Shown in pieces: positions 34,905-46,600 of a DNA stretch of 64,000 bases. Origin of the DNA: Annona cherimola. Its lineage: Eukaryota > Streptophyta > Magnoliopsida > Magnoliales > Annonaceae. The translations under genes were made by a program, and so were the position numbers. The notes beneath the pieces were generated by a model that made no database searches, was not told where the DNA came from, and was given only the letters and a program-made list of their open reading frames with translations. Positions within the stretch are counted from its first letter, which is position 1. Each line of letters starts with the position of its first letter. The stretch lies in assembly GCA_030490835.1 (NCBI GenBank), contig CM059972.1:93915137-93979136 (forward strand). The letters are read 5' to 3'.

Positions 34905-35778
34905 GCGTTATAAATGGGGATACATATTTCATTCAAGAATCTTGGATTGCTTGGAATATTCCTTAAAAAAAAATTTCAAGTTAGATGTCGTGTCATTCGC
35001 TCATGATGTTTAGGTCTCCACAGCTCATCTATCCTGTCATACTCCACATGCTTCGTATTCTTATTAGTTGTTGCTTATTAATACAAAAGATTTAAAACTT
35101 CAAAAGCAATTAAAATTTTTTAATAGAGATGTGACTTTTGGTATTCATAGAGTCCAAAATGTGGTCTGAGGTTCGACTGAACTAAACTAGGGACAGATAA
35201 TGTAAGGAGAGGTTTGGGATTATGTAAAATCGAACTTTGAAATAAAAAAGAATGACCTATGAATACAAGGTCACTCAAAATTCACATAGCTGATTCTGGT
35301 CAAAATTGCACCATCAGTATTTTTGGTTACACAAGATAATACTAGGTTAGGCTGTTTTCCATTCTTTTGTGTAACTCTCTTCAAATGAGGAGTTCTCTGA
35401 CTTTTATTTCTGTTATAGCCTAATTGTCCTCGCGAACGCGGCGTAAAATATGTTATCATTTTTTCGGATCCTTTGCAGAGCCACGCATTAATCCTTGGTA
35501 GGCTGAGAGCTAGGTGAGGAGGACTGCAAGTGGTTGATGATGGCCAAGCCAACTTTGTCTTCCTCAATTGCTAGTACCAAATTAATGTCGGGCAGCTTTT
35601 CTCGTGTCAAAGATTGAGACATTAATTAAACGCCTTAGACAGGAAGCTTCACTGGTGTTATCGTGACATGAGATGCAAGTCTGCCGACCCAGAAAACGTT
35701 GCTCGTTTGTTGCTTATGAGGGAGGTCGGCTTGGTCCTCATCAAGTGTAAGTAGCTGCCACCTTTCTCATGAAACCGA

Positions 35779-35809
<31 letters not shown>

Positions 35810-37582
35810 AGAGATTCACGCTATCTCCCGCTCTCCTTCGTACATATACATTATAATTATCTTAATTAGTTTTTTTTTTTTTTTTTTTTTACAAAATTCA
35901 AAATTCAAAACAAGTGAAGATGCATGACATTATTTATAGTTACATTTTAAAATTATAAATTAAAAAAATTTCGACCACGTTGAATTTTGTATTTAAGTGG
36001 AATAAATAGTTTTAAACACAGTGCATAAAAATTTTAAAACTCAATGCTGCAAATTGTTCCTGGTTTCATAAGAGAAGAGCCACAATATTTAATGAGTAAT
36101 GATTTACTATATATAAGCCTTGTTTTTTAAAATTTTAAATGTTTTCTAAATTCTAAATTGTGTATATATTTATTCATTTGCATTTCCAAAAATTTTATGG
36201 TTCAAAAAGCTCTTAGCCTTTTATCGATGTAATGATAAACAAATTTTTAGTTAAATTTGTATTTTTAAATATAATCGGTTTGCTTCTCATAAATTGGGAG
36301 ATTCCCTTTGAATGGTTGATTCCAGTAATGCGTGGCGTACACACTCATCTAAATACAAATTGGGAAAACAAACAGCTTTCCATTCATTCTTATGGACCCC
36401 CTCTATCATTTGATGATATCGTAACCATTAGCAATATGTGGTTGGCTGCAGTTGGAAATAGGGTGTATTAATTTGTAATATATTCTTTGTACAACTTTTT
36501 TGGTGACACGATACTCATATCATTTTGAATTATTTATTTATTTGTTATTATTAGTTAAGCTTCCAATTGTTACTTCCCTTTGATAAGATGATACGCCAAG
36601 CATTAACTGCTGCATGTTTAATAACAAAAAGATTAAAGATCCAAAAGCCCTAAAAAACTTGAAAGAAAAACTAAGGAGGTTTGTATGAAATGGATCCTGT
36701 ATGTAAAATTACATTTTAACATATGTTTAAACAATTTGTAAAATAAACCTTATAAATTTCATTTTTTAGAAAAATAAACTTAATTTTTGTGCATCCAATT
36801 TCAACGAAGAGGGTGCTGTAAGCTATCCCTTAGTATTTTAGTAAAATTTAGAACACTTTTTATTCTTAGTCGCTTAATTAAATACATCCTTAATTAGTAA
36901 GGCTGGTTTTGCAAAGTTTAAAAGGTCCATTTTGAAAAAAATTAAAATTATATTGTTCAAATGCAATTATTCATACGCATAAAGTTCGTCATGTAAAAAC
37001 CCCGAAAAACCAGCTTTTGTAGATTCCATGGTGTTTCCATGTTGGGCGGAAAGAAGACTAATTATAAAATGAAGTGAAAAAAAAAAGTCGGCGGTTTAAA
37101 GATGACAACAATATTAAATTATGAAAAGCGTAATAATCTAAGAAATAGATCTCTTGTGGGAAAAAAGAAGGAATAATAAAATAAATTTTGAAGATTAGAA
37201 AAATGGGAACAATGTGATGTGATCTATGTTAATAACTAAAAATAAGGTGAGCAAAGAAATATTTTTTCCTAAAATTTCAAAACAGGAATTAAAAATAGGA
37301 TTTTGCTGCTATGGAACCTTGGATTTCTCACTTTTTGATGTTTTTAAAGATGCAAGCCATGTATTTTGTACAAAACTATTGTTTAATCAACTTCATTGAA
37401 ATCTTTCGTAATGTCTAACATTAGAAAATAAGATTATTGAAAAATTTATGCATTTTCGATTTCTGCGGATTATATGTAATCTAATTAAAATAATTTTTAT
37501 ATTATACAAATATTAGTGGAGGAGAACATCATGCATACTTGTGCCTTTAAACATGTTAAAAGGGTTTTCCCCAAATATATCT
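34905..37582. other. Intergenic DNA with two long poly-T runs
   Basis: T runs at 35785-35809 (25) and 35870-35890 (21). Frames at 35271-35567 (minus) and 36232-36471 (plus) are not recognised. Nothing else supported. Confidence 0.45.
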
Positions 37583-37663
37583 ACTACATTTAGGGGTGTA
37601 ACTTAGTTCGGGCTCAACCCGAACCCGATTCGAAGCAATGTTGAAAACATCTGTTGTTGAACC

Positions 37664-38281
37664 TAGGGGTGTTAATGGTCATGGTCAACCCGTCAACCCG
37701 CTCGTCTAACTCGTTTATAAATGGGTTTGGGTTAGAATTTTTGAATAAATAAGTTATGATCCGCCAACTCGTTTAACCATTTAATTAAATAAATGGATTA
37801 AGGTTGAGATTTTATAACTTGTCAACCCATTTAGTAACTCATTTAACCCATATAACCTCTTCAACCTATTTAATTCGTTCAACCCATTTAACTCGCTTAA
37901 CTCATTAAAGTTATATATATATACATGTAAACCCCTTAGTTATTTTCCCTCTCTAAGTCTTTCTTCGGTCACTTAATTTTCATTTTTCTACTGCTGTCTT
38001 AATTCTGTTTTCCTGTTACTGCCCTATTTCTATTTTCCATACGCCGAAAATACTCTCTCGTCTCTCCTTGCGAGATCATTATCTACTAGAGTCTAGGCTT
38101 TTAGGTTATTTGCTATACAACCCGTAATAACTCACCAACTCGTTTATTAAATGAGTTATAATTAGGTTGGGGTTGAGATTTTTTAAATGAGTTAATAAAC
38201 GGATTAGGGTTGAGATATTTTAAATGGGTTAGGATTAGGATTAGGCTACAACCCGTCCAACCCGATCCGTTAACACCCCTA
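37664..38281. mobile_element. Non-autonomous hAT element nested in another hAT, 618 bp
   Basis: Ends TAGGGGTGTTAATGG and, inverted, TAGGGGTGTTAACGG. Perfect 8-bp TSD GTTGAACC at 37656-37663 and 38282-38289. Subterminal AACCCGT / AACCCATTTAA repeats. A partial relative lies at 10702-10872. Confidence 0.88.
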
Positions 38282-38756
38282 GTTGAACCTGAGTTCGATT
38301 GTTTGGGTTCAATGAATTGAAAAAAAATTGGTCCCAAGTTGAGCTAAATCTGAACTCGAATTATATATAAAATATATATTTTATATTTATTTTATACCAT
38401 ATATAAACATTATTTCTCCTTAAGTTCAATTGTATAATATAATATTTTTATATTTTCTTTTAAGAAAAAATAGTTTGGTTTGGTAACATTTTTAAGAAAA
38501 AAAAAATAATGAAAACTATATTAAGGACTTGGAATGTTTTATTTGGTGTTGTAACTTAAGGACTTAAGTATGATGTTATCATTTTGTTGTTTGAATACAA
38601 TATTAGTGACTAGATGTTTATTTTATTTTGAATAAATTCGTTATTGTTTTATTTAACTTAACACTATGATTGTTGAATTTTTTTTTATTATGATTGATAT
38701 TATATGGTTTTTTTTATAATTGAATTTAATATTTTTGTTTATGGTTATATATTAAT

Positions 38757-39035
38757 ATGGTGTGTTTGGAAATGTAAAAAAAAATCGAATTAAAACTTTT
38801 AACTCTTCATAATTATCCTATTTTTTAATTATTTATTCATACATTCTAATACAACTACCATACTTTTCAGTTATCTCTGCACAGCTACCCATGCAATTAA
38901 CCTATTTATTTTTTATTTTATTTTATTTACTTCTCATCATGACCCCTACTATATCACATCATTTTTTATTTCAAAAACTTTTATACCAAAAAATTTTTAA
39001 TCCAAAAGTTTTATCACTTTTCAAACATCCCCTAA
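38757..39035. mobile_element. Family-C MITE, copy 7, nested in the hAT element
   Basis: Starts ATGGTGTGTTTGGAAATG and ends CACTTTTCAAACATCCCCTA. It splits the right half of the outer hAT element. Confidence 0.6.
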
Positions 39036-39448
39036 ATTGCATAATAAAAAATAATGTACCTTTTCATTTTCCAAAATAGGCTACTAATATTTTTTTTAAG
39101 AAATGACTACTAGTCTACTTAATATAGAGAGAATATTTAAATAAAATTTTTCTTCTTTACATTCTTAAGCACTCTTGAATTTTTGTTTTAAATAAAAAAT
39201 TTTCATTTTTGATTTTTTTAATGAAAGATTTGATGTTGAATAAATATAAGATAGATAATAAATATCTAAAATAATCTCAACCTAAATTCTAGACCTGAAT
39301 TTAAAAATAGGATTAGAGTTAGGTTAGTGTTAAAGTTTTAGAAGTGGGGTTAGAGTTAGGTTAGTGTTGAAGTTTTAAAAATAAAGTTAGGGTTAAGATT
39401 GAGACGAACTTAAATTTCATAAGCCCGAGTTATATTCTTAACTATATT

Positions 39449-39879
39449 TGGCACTAATTCCAAATATACCCACTCACCCACAATGTTTTTAAAATTTCAA
39501 ATATAACTAATATTCTTGTAATTAATCCCAAAAAATGCTCATTCCATAAAAAATCATTAGCGAAATTTTTACAAATTCCCATAAAATACATCTATTACAA
39601 AATAATAAATGATGGAATAAAATAGAAAGAAAATAAAATTAGCGATTTCCAAATTTAGAGCTCATGTGCAACTGGGCCATTAGTTAATTATGACGTTCGA
39701 TTTTTTCAATCTCATCATAAATTTGAAGAATATATTATTAATTTCATATATTAAATAATGACATTACTCAAAGAGTGACCGTTTTCGAGATTTAATATGA
39801 ACATAGGGGATATATTTGAGATTTTAAAAATATTATAAATATATTTAAAATTAGAGTCAAACTTTTCTTTTCTTTTGAT
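39449..39879. other. AT-rich intergenic DNA, nothing recognised
   Basis: No features seen. Confidence 0.5.
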
Positions 39880-40065
39880 ATATATTACATCATCTCAATT
39901 GGTATTCCAATGAGGTTCTAAGACATTCTTATAAATATGTAATCAATAATTTAATTTTTTCAATAATAATTCCTAAAATATTCACTTTGTGGATGCTCTC
40001 ACAGAAATTCGGGAAGAATAAACGCCACAACTAAAATTCCTTCAGAATATGGTTGTTGTGCTTCA
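39880..40065. repeat. Dispersed repeat, copy 2 (partner at 17528-17740)
   Basis: See the partner entry. Both copies sit in AT-rich DNA with no TSD found. Confidence 0.5.
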
Positions 40066-40230
40066 AAGTAAGGATGCCCATGCAATTGCCTTGGCAAATT
40101 AGAGCTAAATTTAGTGGATATATTTTGGAAAATATAATTTAAAATGTGAAAAACTCAAGAGGGGGGCAATCTGTACCCAGTTCAATAGATGCAATGCACT
40201 TACAAATATAAATGATAATAAAACAAAAGT

Positions 40231-40730
40231 AATTTTGCTTTTGTAAAACTCCATTTATATGTAATTCTGTCTATTTTATTTATTTTAATAATTTATAAGA
40301 AATTCAGTCCCGGCATTTTTTTGCATTATTTATCTTGTGATGGAAATTTTATCATTTATCTAATATTATTGGGCACGGCCCCATTTACAAAAATATAAAA
40401 TTAACATAATAAAATAATTTAGTGTTAAAAATCAATTTTAAAATTGTGTCTTCAACATCTAAACCATGTAGAATATTATTACTACATAAATAAATAGTTT
40501 TATAAAATATTACTATATTCTAATGCATATGTGAATAAATCTAAGTATTTTTTATTATTTTCATATGCATATATTTTAAAGTAAATATAACTTATGTACA
40601 TTTTTTATTTGGTTAAAAATTAATCTCTTTGATTAAACAAATAATGCTAAATATAATAAATACTGTGAATTTCTTATCACTTATCGCGAGGGAAAAAATA
40701 AACGGAGTTACAGAAAATAGTTTCTATTTA
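40231..40730. mobile_element. MITE family B, copy 4 (most diverged)
   Basis: Core TTCAACATCTAAACCATGTA is retained; the ends (TTTGTAAAACTCCATTTATA; GGAGTTACAGAAAATAGTTT CTATT) are degraded. Confidence 0.55.
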
Positions 40731-41250
40731 ACTTGCTGACATGGAAGCCGGGATAAAACAAGTAAGGCTTTAACCTTGTAAAGGTTTTAAATTGGGGAAA
40801 AAGAGTGAACAAAATTTTCTTTTAAGTTTTATTTTTTCTGTTTTTTTTTTTTACCAAACAATTTTCTTGTCCTTTTTGGTGACAAGAAAAATTTCCAAAA
40901 AAAATGCTTAAACGTGTACCGGATAATTTATTAAATTATGTAGGCGAATTAGGAGCTAGTGAACGATGCAAAAGCAAATTTAGTGGGTTGTTGGGCGGTC
41001 TGTTGGACCCTTTAACGTGTGAATGGTGCACCTTGTGCGGCTGGAGATGGCCTTCCAACTAATCCCAGGCCAGCTTTGCATCATTTTCATTTTTTTTTTT
41101 TTCCTGAGGGTATACAACGCTGATAGTTGCAGGTGTCGCAGTCCAGCTTTGGACTCAACAGCAGTGTAAAAACACGGCTGCCGCATTAATTAATAACGAG
41201 AAAAGTCAGAAATGAATCAAAGACAGGGATAGTGAAATACAAATGTGCTT
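40731..41250. other. Intergenic DNA, nothing recognised
   Basis: A short GC-richer stretch at 40980-41190 is open on the minus strand (68 residues) but is not recognised. Confidence 0.45.
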
Positions 41251-41252
41251 AG

Positions 41253-41520
41253 GGTGTGTTTGGTTGGCACAAAAAATTTCAACACAAACTTTTCAACCAA
41301 AATCTTTTCACTCTTTATAATCATTTTATTTTTAATTATTTTTCACATTTTTCTATATAAATTATTTTACTTTTTAATCATTCACATACAACTATTCATA
41401 TAATTAGCTTATCTATTTTAACTTTACTTTTTTTAAACATCACCATTACCTCTATCATATCGCTTCATTTTTTTAACCAATTTGACAACTTAACTTTTAT
41501 GACGCATCTAAGTTGTATAA
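41253..41520. mobile_element. Family-C MITE, copy 8
   Basis: Starts AGGGTGTGTTTGGTTGGCAC and keeps the family order (ACTCTTTATAATCATTTTAT, ATATAATTAGCTTATCTATT). The right end is degraded. Confidence 0.6.
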
Positions 41521-41674
41521 AATTCTTAGATTAAATCTGTATCATAATTTTTTCATCCCTCATTCTTATTCTATCCTTATACCATCAATACTTTGAACAA
41601 CCCTAAATTAAATAATTAGCAACATGGATGAATTATATTTGTGTTCTCAATGATTTTAAATTATTTTCATAATA

Positions 41675-41937
41675 TGGGTGCCTTGGATATTTATCAAAAA
41701 TATTTTCGTTTAAAATTTTTATTCTTCATAATTATCTTATTTTCCAATAATTTATTCACATATTTATACATAAGTTTTCTTCTTTTCAATTATTTTTCAT
41801 AAATATTTTATATTTTAATTTTATTCTCTTTGATTTTAATCATATCTCTGTCATATCGCATAATTTCCTCTGGTTTCAAAAAATATTCCCCTTAAACTTT
41901 TCTTTCAAAAGTTTTGTCAAATATAAAACACACCTTG
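41675..41937. mobile_element. Family-C MITE, copy 9
   Basis: Order preserved (TTATTCTTCATAATTATC ... TGTCAAATATAAAACACACC). Ends diverged. Confidence 0.5.
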
Positions 41938-42490
41938 GTACCAAAAATATATAAAACACACTTATACACATTTTTTTCCTTTTATAATATTGGAATTATA
42001 TTAGGACTGAGATTCCTAGACACCCATAATGGGTTTCCTACTCGTACTAGAAAATACAGTCCCACTTGGATACACTATGTATGAAAATATACTTGTAATG
42101 AGATAGATCTTACGTAGCTATTGTGTATCCTTATCAGGCTAGTTATAAATATACGTGAGGTCTTCGGTAGAAACACACATTAGAGTATATGTGAGAAATC
42201 CGTAGAGAGTTTTTTTGAACCATTTCAAAGATTAGTGACATTTAGGTTGTAGTAGTGTGGTTAGTTTTTAATCTCGTGATTCCAACGTGGACGAATGACG
42301 AAGTTTGAGACATAGTCTTTCCATCTTTTCGAGTCTACTTCTGCTTAATAAAATATGTGGTAAATTCTTAATTTTTCAACATATTGTTTTTACACCAAAA
42401 AATATTAGTAAAGTATTTAGTATAGAATATAGATGAAAGAAATTTAAGATCCATGCACTTCATTTAAATGAATAATTTATTATCCAAAAA
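41938..42490. other. Intergenic DNA, nothing recognised
   Basis: No supported features. Confidence 0.5.
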
Positions 42491-42499
42491 TAATTTTTT

Positions 42500-42720
42500 C
42501 CCTTATATTTGAAACGGCGGAGAAACGCGGATAACCGGTGCCAACATGGGAAGTGTTCGTCGCTACAGGCGGGCCCCAACGCAAAACGAGTGCGCGCGTG
42601 ACCGGTCCCGCGAACGAGCTGGTGCGGGGGGCGGGAGGAACCACTGATTTGTTGCTTCATTCGGAAGGCTCTGTTGTAGCTTTCGCTTCCTATGATTTTA
42701 CTCTACCCGTTGGATTTTTT
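42500..42720. other. Short GC-rich island upstream of NPC1
   Basis: Strongly GC-rich (AACGCGGATAACCGG, GAGTGCGCGCGTGACCGG, GTGCGGGGGGCGGGAGG). About 0.9-1.1 kb upstream of the NPC1 ATG. Could be a distal promoter element split off by insertion of AT-rich DNA, or a fragment of something else. Confidence 0.35.
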
Positions 42721-43229
42721 TAATGCATTTTTTAAATTAAAATACATGTAAAATAGAAATTAACTCTTTCCTATATACATTTTGATATACTTTAATATTT
42801 TAATTACCTAGGTATCTTATTTATTATTATTATTTTTACATTTCAATTATTTTTTCTTTATATATAACTGTTTTATTTATTGTAATTTTATTCTTTTGAT
42901 TATTAATCATTACACAGGTGATTTTATATCTTCTCACTATTTAAATTTTTTTCATTTTATGTTTCACCTTTCACTTTTATATCTTTCCCAATTGACTTTT
43001 TAAAAAATAAAATTTTCTTATACCACATACACAAACAAGTTAATATTTCAATTATCTAACTATCTAAATTTTCTATTATATTTACATTTCAATTATATTG
43101 TCACGTATCTTCGTACAATTTGACCTTATTCCTTTACTTTTCATCATTATTCATGTTATATTATATTTATTTTTCCACTTTCTTATTTTCTTTATATTTT
43201 CACTTTACCCCTTTTATTTTTTATATTAC
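42721..43229. repeat. AT-rich block, family-C-like
   Basis: Two loosely repeated stretches (TTTCAATTATTTTTTC... and TTTCAATTATATTGTC..., each followed by a CATTATTC or ATCATTAC segment) have family-C composition and order but no clear ends. Confidence 0.35.
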
Positions 43230-43616
43230 TAAAAGAGCCCTTGTAGCGAGGGTTTGTTTGTCGAAAATCACCTACCACCCCTCCGTAAACGACGAGAGTG
43301 CACAAAGTACACGTGTGCCTCGTGTGGCGAGATTCCAATTCCGACCTCGGGGGTGCAAATGACAAACAAACCGCAGCAACGTCCTACCAGTTGCGAGTAC
43401 TGACTACTGCGAAGCCCAAGCCAGGGGCATTCCCGTCCAGGAACTTGATTCCTCTCATCTTCCGTCCGCACAAGCTCGGGGACGCCGAGGCCTTGTTCCG
43501 ATAGTATAAATAGCTTTGACTACCATGCACAGCCATTTTCGCCAACTCTCCACCCACCTACCTCCTCTCATTCTCTTGCTCCGCTGTCGGCTTTCCCCGA
43601 ACCAGAGCCAGCGAAA
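43230..43616 (+). promoter_or_regulatory. NPC1 proximal promoter and 5' UTR
   Basis: Base composition changes sharply from very AT-rich to GC-rich at about 43230. A TATA box (TATAAATA) lies at 43505-43512, so transcription probably starts near 43535-43545, leaving a pyrimidine-rich leader of about 75 nt. A palindromic G-box core CACGTG lies at 43310-43315 within ACACGTGT, about 190 bp upstream of the TATA box; in plants this is bound by bZIP and bHLH factors. An out-of-frame ATG at 43525 lies at the probable transcription start; if included it would open a reading frame overlapping the NPC1 start. Confidence 0.65.
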
Positions 43617-43661
43617 ATGCAGCTCCGGCGGAGCCTTCGCGCGGCGTTTGCGCTCCTGCAG
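43617..43661 (+). CDS. NPC1: NPC1 exon 1 (start codon, signal peptide n-region)
   Basis: Encodes 15 residues, [15 protein letters not shown]: the basic n-region and the beginning of the hydrophobic core. It ends CAG|GCAAGA, which matches the consensus of the minor GC-AG intron class. Reading through gives a stop after about 40 further codons, so splicing here is needed to join the rest of the gene. Ends in phase 0. Confidence 0.75.
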
Positions 43662-46600
43662 GCAAGAAAACCACACCGTTTTCTCTGTTTGGATTCCTCT
43701 GCTGCTTGGATTTCCATGTCCGCGGTTGCGTTTCTCGGAACTTGCTGCTCGTTGATTGGAGTTATTCTCGTCAGGACTGTCTGAAATACGGCGATGGAAA
43801 TTATTGAATTTTGTTGCCCGGCGTTGAGGTTTTTGTTGCATTTTGAAGCTGAATTATGCGTGTTTTTGATGGCCGGACGGGGTTTTTGGGGATGCAAGCT
43901 GCGCATTTTTTTTACTAGTTCAGCTTGGAAGGAATTGGTCTTTGTTTGCTTATTCTTTTTTTTACTCTGGTGTGCTGTGATAGTGGCTGAGTCATCTCCT
44001 TTTCTTTGCCGGTGGCACTTCAATGACGCACAACAATGGTGATTGTTTTCGTTTTGGAAATGGAATCGTAGCTAAAACTAGGTTTATCGGTCCATATATG
44101 AAGGATAGCGGATGAGGAATCTAAAAGATTTATTTATTTATTTATTTGTCTGTATTATTATGAAAAAGCTGGGTCGGAAGCAAAGAGAATCGATTTCCAG
44201 TCGAAAGTTTCTGTGGGCAGAACTCGACATGGATTGATGTTCTAAACCGTGCTGGTTGGAGTTTTGGGACGCTGCGAATTGTTTTGCACTTTTCTTTGAG
44301 TAAACTTAGCACATTTACACAAATCAGTGTCTATTTTGCTGCCATAAGTTTTACTCGTCTATATTTTTATGGTTATTCCTCGTAGAGTGTTTCTGCGTCA
44401 GGGAATATTTTTTTAAAATTTTTAATTTAAATTTTTTTTTTTTTTGGGGTGTTTGGGAGGTTATACATTGGTATGTGTTCGTCTCTGTTTGGACTGCGTG
44501 GTACAAATGTCTGAGCGTGTGGCATGTTGGCAGGGAACATCTGGTTGGACGGTACCTTTTAGCATGCCGGCCTTTGCCTGGTTATCTGCGCCTTGAATCC
44601 TTTTTCCGTTTCAACATCCTTGGACCTCTTCTACTTTAGTTCCAAATACTCCCCAGGCCTTGTTTGTGCCCAGAGATAAGGATTAGAAATCAAACAATGA
44701 ATTCTTACAATGGAGAAGAAACCAGAGCTTGTTAATGTTTATAAGAGCTTTTGTTGGGAAGATTGGGGCTGAAATATGGTTCCTTGTAGTTTAGACTTTA
44801 GAGGAGCTGCTTTAGTACTCAGTTAATTTTATCCACCAACGGGAAAACGATGCTTCTGCTGGAAATCGTAGTATGTCCTTGTTTCCTAATTTTCTTTGCA
44901 ATTTATCAGTGTAATTTATTGCGCTTGAGGGGAGAGCACAATATATGCAGCTGTCAAGCTTATTGAAATGCATGATGACTGGACAGACATGAACATGTGT
45001 AGTTAATACATACTTTGATAGTCATGATAATGGGATTACAGAGATGTTGACAAGTATTTATTTAACAAACAAACGCCTCAATTTACATGCTGATTGGATG
45101 TAGGTGGGTACAGAAAGTACTTTACTGGTCAATATTTACTCTGAATTGTTGATAGAGGGTTTGCTTTTGACTGCAAGAGGAAGTGCTTGAGACTGGATGT
45201 TTCTTGTGAGCTAGAGTAGGTTTTTCTTTTGAAAGCAGGAAATCATGTTTCTTCTCGGCCTATTGGAGAAATATGTAATATGGAAATGGAATTATCTTTT
45301 CCTTTGTTTACTCATAGAAATTCAACCTTGATTTGGTATATCATCTTTGCATAAAAGGAGATGTATGCTTGGTAATGCACAACGCTTAATTCCTTAAGCA
45401 GATTGGTTCTTCTGGTTTGTCCCTTGATGGGTGTGGTTTTGACATAAAGCTGGTTTCTATTGGGTTTGTCTTTCAGCTGTTAGAAATTATTTTGCCTGTT
45501 ATTATTATGATTAATGTTGCTATTATTATTACTACTATAATTTTTAATTCTATTCTCATTGTATGGTGATCTTTGATGTGTGATGGTTGTTGGTTGTTTA
45601 GGCAAGAAGTTTCTGTTCTTTACATTTGCAAGGTTAGACTATCAACGTTTGATCAATTCTTATAATGACACGATCCGTTGATTTGATTGATCACGCCTAT
45701 TGATATCATTGATATCCAAATCTCAGTTCTTTAAAATTTAGGCAGTAAATAAAATTTAGATATTCAAATGCAAAATCATTACTGTGGTTGCTCTCATGTG
45801 ATTCAAAATGGCAGCAATGGTATGAGATTTGAAGTGCAGCATCTGAATAAGCCACGGGCCATGTGAAATTGATCAAGGAAAAAAAAGCTAGCAGAGATCA
45901 AAAGGAGGAAAGAAAGAAGCGGGCATAATTTAGGACAATGAGAAGATGGATTGCATGATGATTGCAGGGAGGATGTACAGTGGTAGCTGCTTGAATTAGT
46001 GATCAATTTGTGTCAGGCCGTGAAACAGTGTCGCTTACGATTAGACATTTCTTCCACAGGAATGGTATTAGAGCATCTTTTGCATAAAATATTTTTATGA
46101 AAATCAACAAGAAATTTAAGCTGAAACTTATTTTGCTGCTTTTAGTTGAGATTCTGTTGTGGTTTTGGTTGTGTAACTGGCACCTCACCATGAAAAGGGT
46201 AAGCAATAAAATGTTTTTTGTGACTATTTTTGTTATGCTTTGAGTTGGTTTGTTTAAAAAATCCTTGAGTTTCTGTGAAAAATTTTAAATGGTTCCATCG
46301 TTTCACCCTCATGTGTGATATATTATTTGATGAATCTGAAATTTATTGCTATTTATGTTATTGATGAAGAAAGTTGGAATTATTATTGCGCTCTTAATGT
46401 GTAAATTGTTTGAATCCAGAACAAATAAATTGATTTCTAGTTTTATGTTGTCAAGAATTTCAAAACATACTAATTTACTCATGGAAAAACGTTTGTGCTA
46501 TTTCGTGTTCGATATTGTCAAAAATTTCAAAGCTCACTGCTGTGGATATTATGCTTTTGGCTATGCTTGGCCAAAAACAGAACAGGCACCTGGGGGAGGA

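Larger units (their letters stand above)
37583..39448. mobile_element. hAT-like element with two nested elements
   Basis: Left end TAGGGGTGTAACTTAGTTC at 37591, right end GAGTTATATTCTTA at 39440; inverted, the right end is TAAGAATATAACTC, the same terminal repeat with several G-to-A changes. Flanks ACTACATT (37583-37590) and ACTATATT (39441-39448) are an 8-bp duplication with one C-to-T change. The interior matches the hAT at 28410-29310. Without the inner hAT it is about 1.2 kb. No transposase. Confidence 0.75.

Noticed and set aside
43498..43841. Minus-strand and alternative-frame open frames over NPC1 exon 1
   Set aside because: GC-rich shadow frames; the NPC1 frame at 43617 is supported by splicing into a conserved protein.
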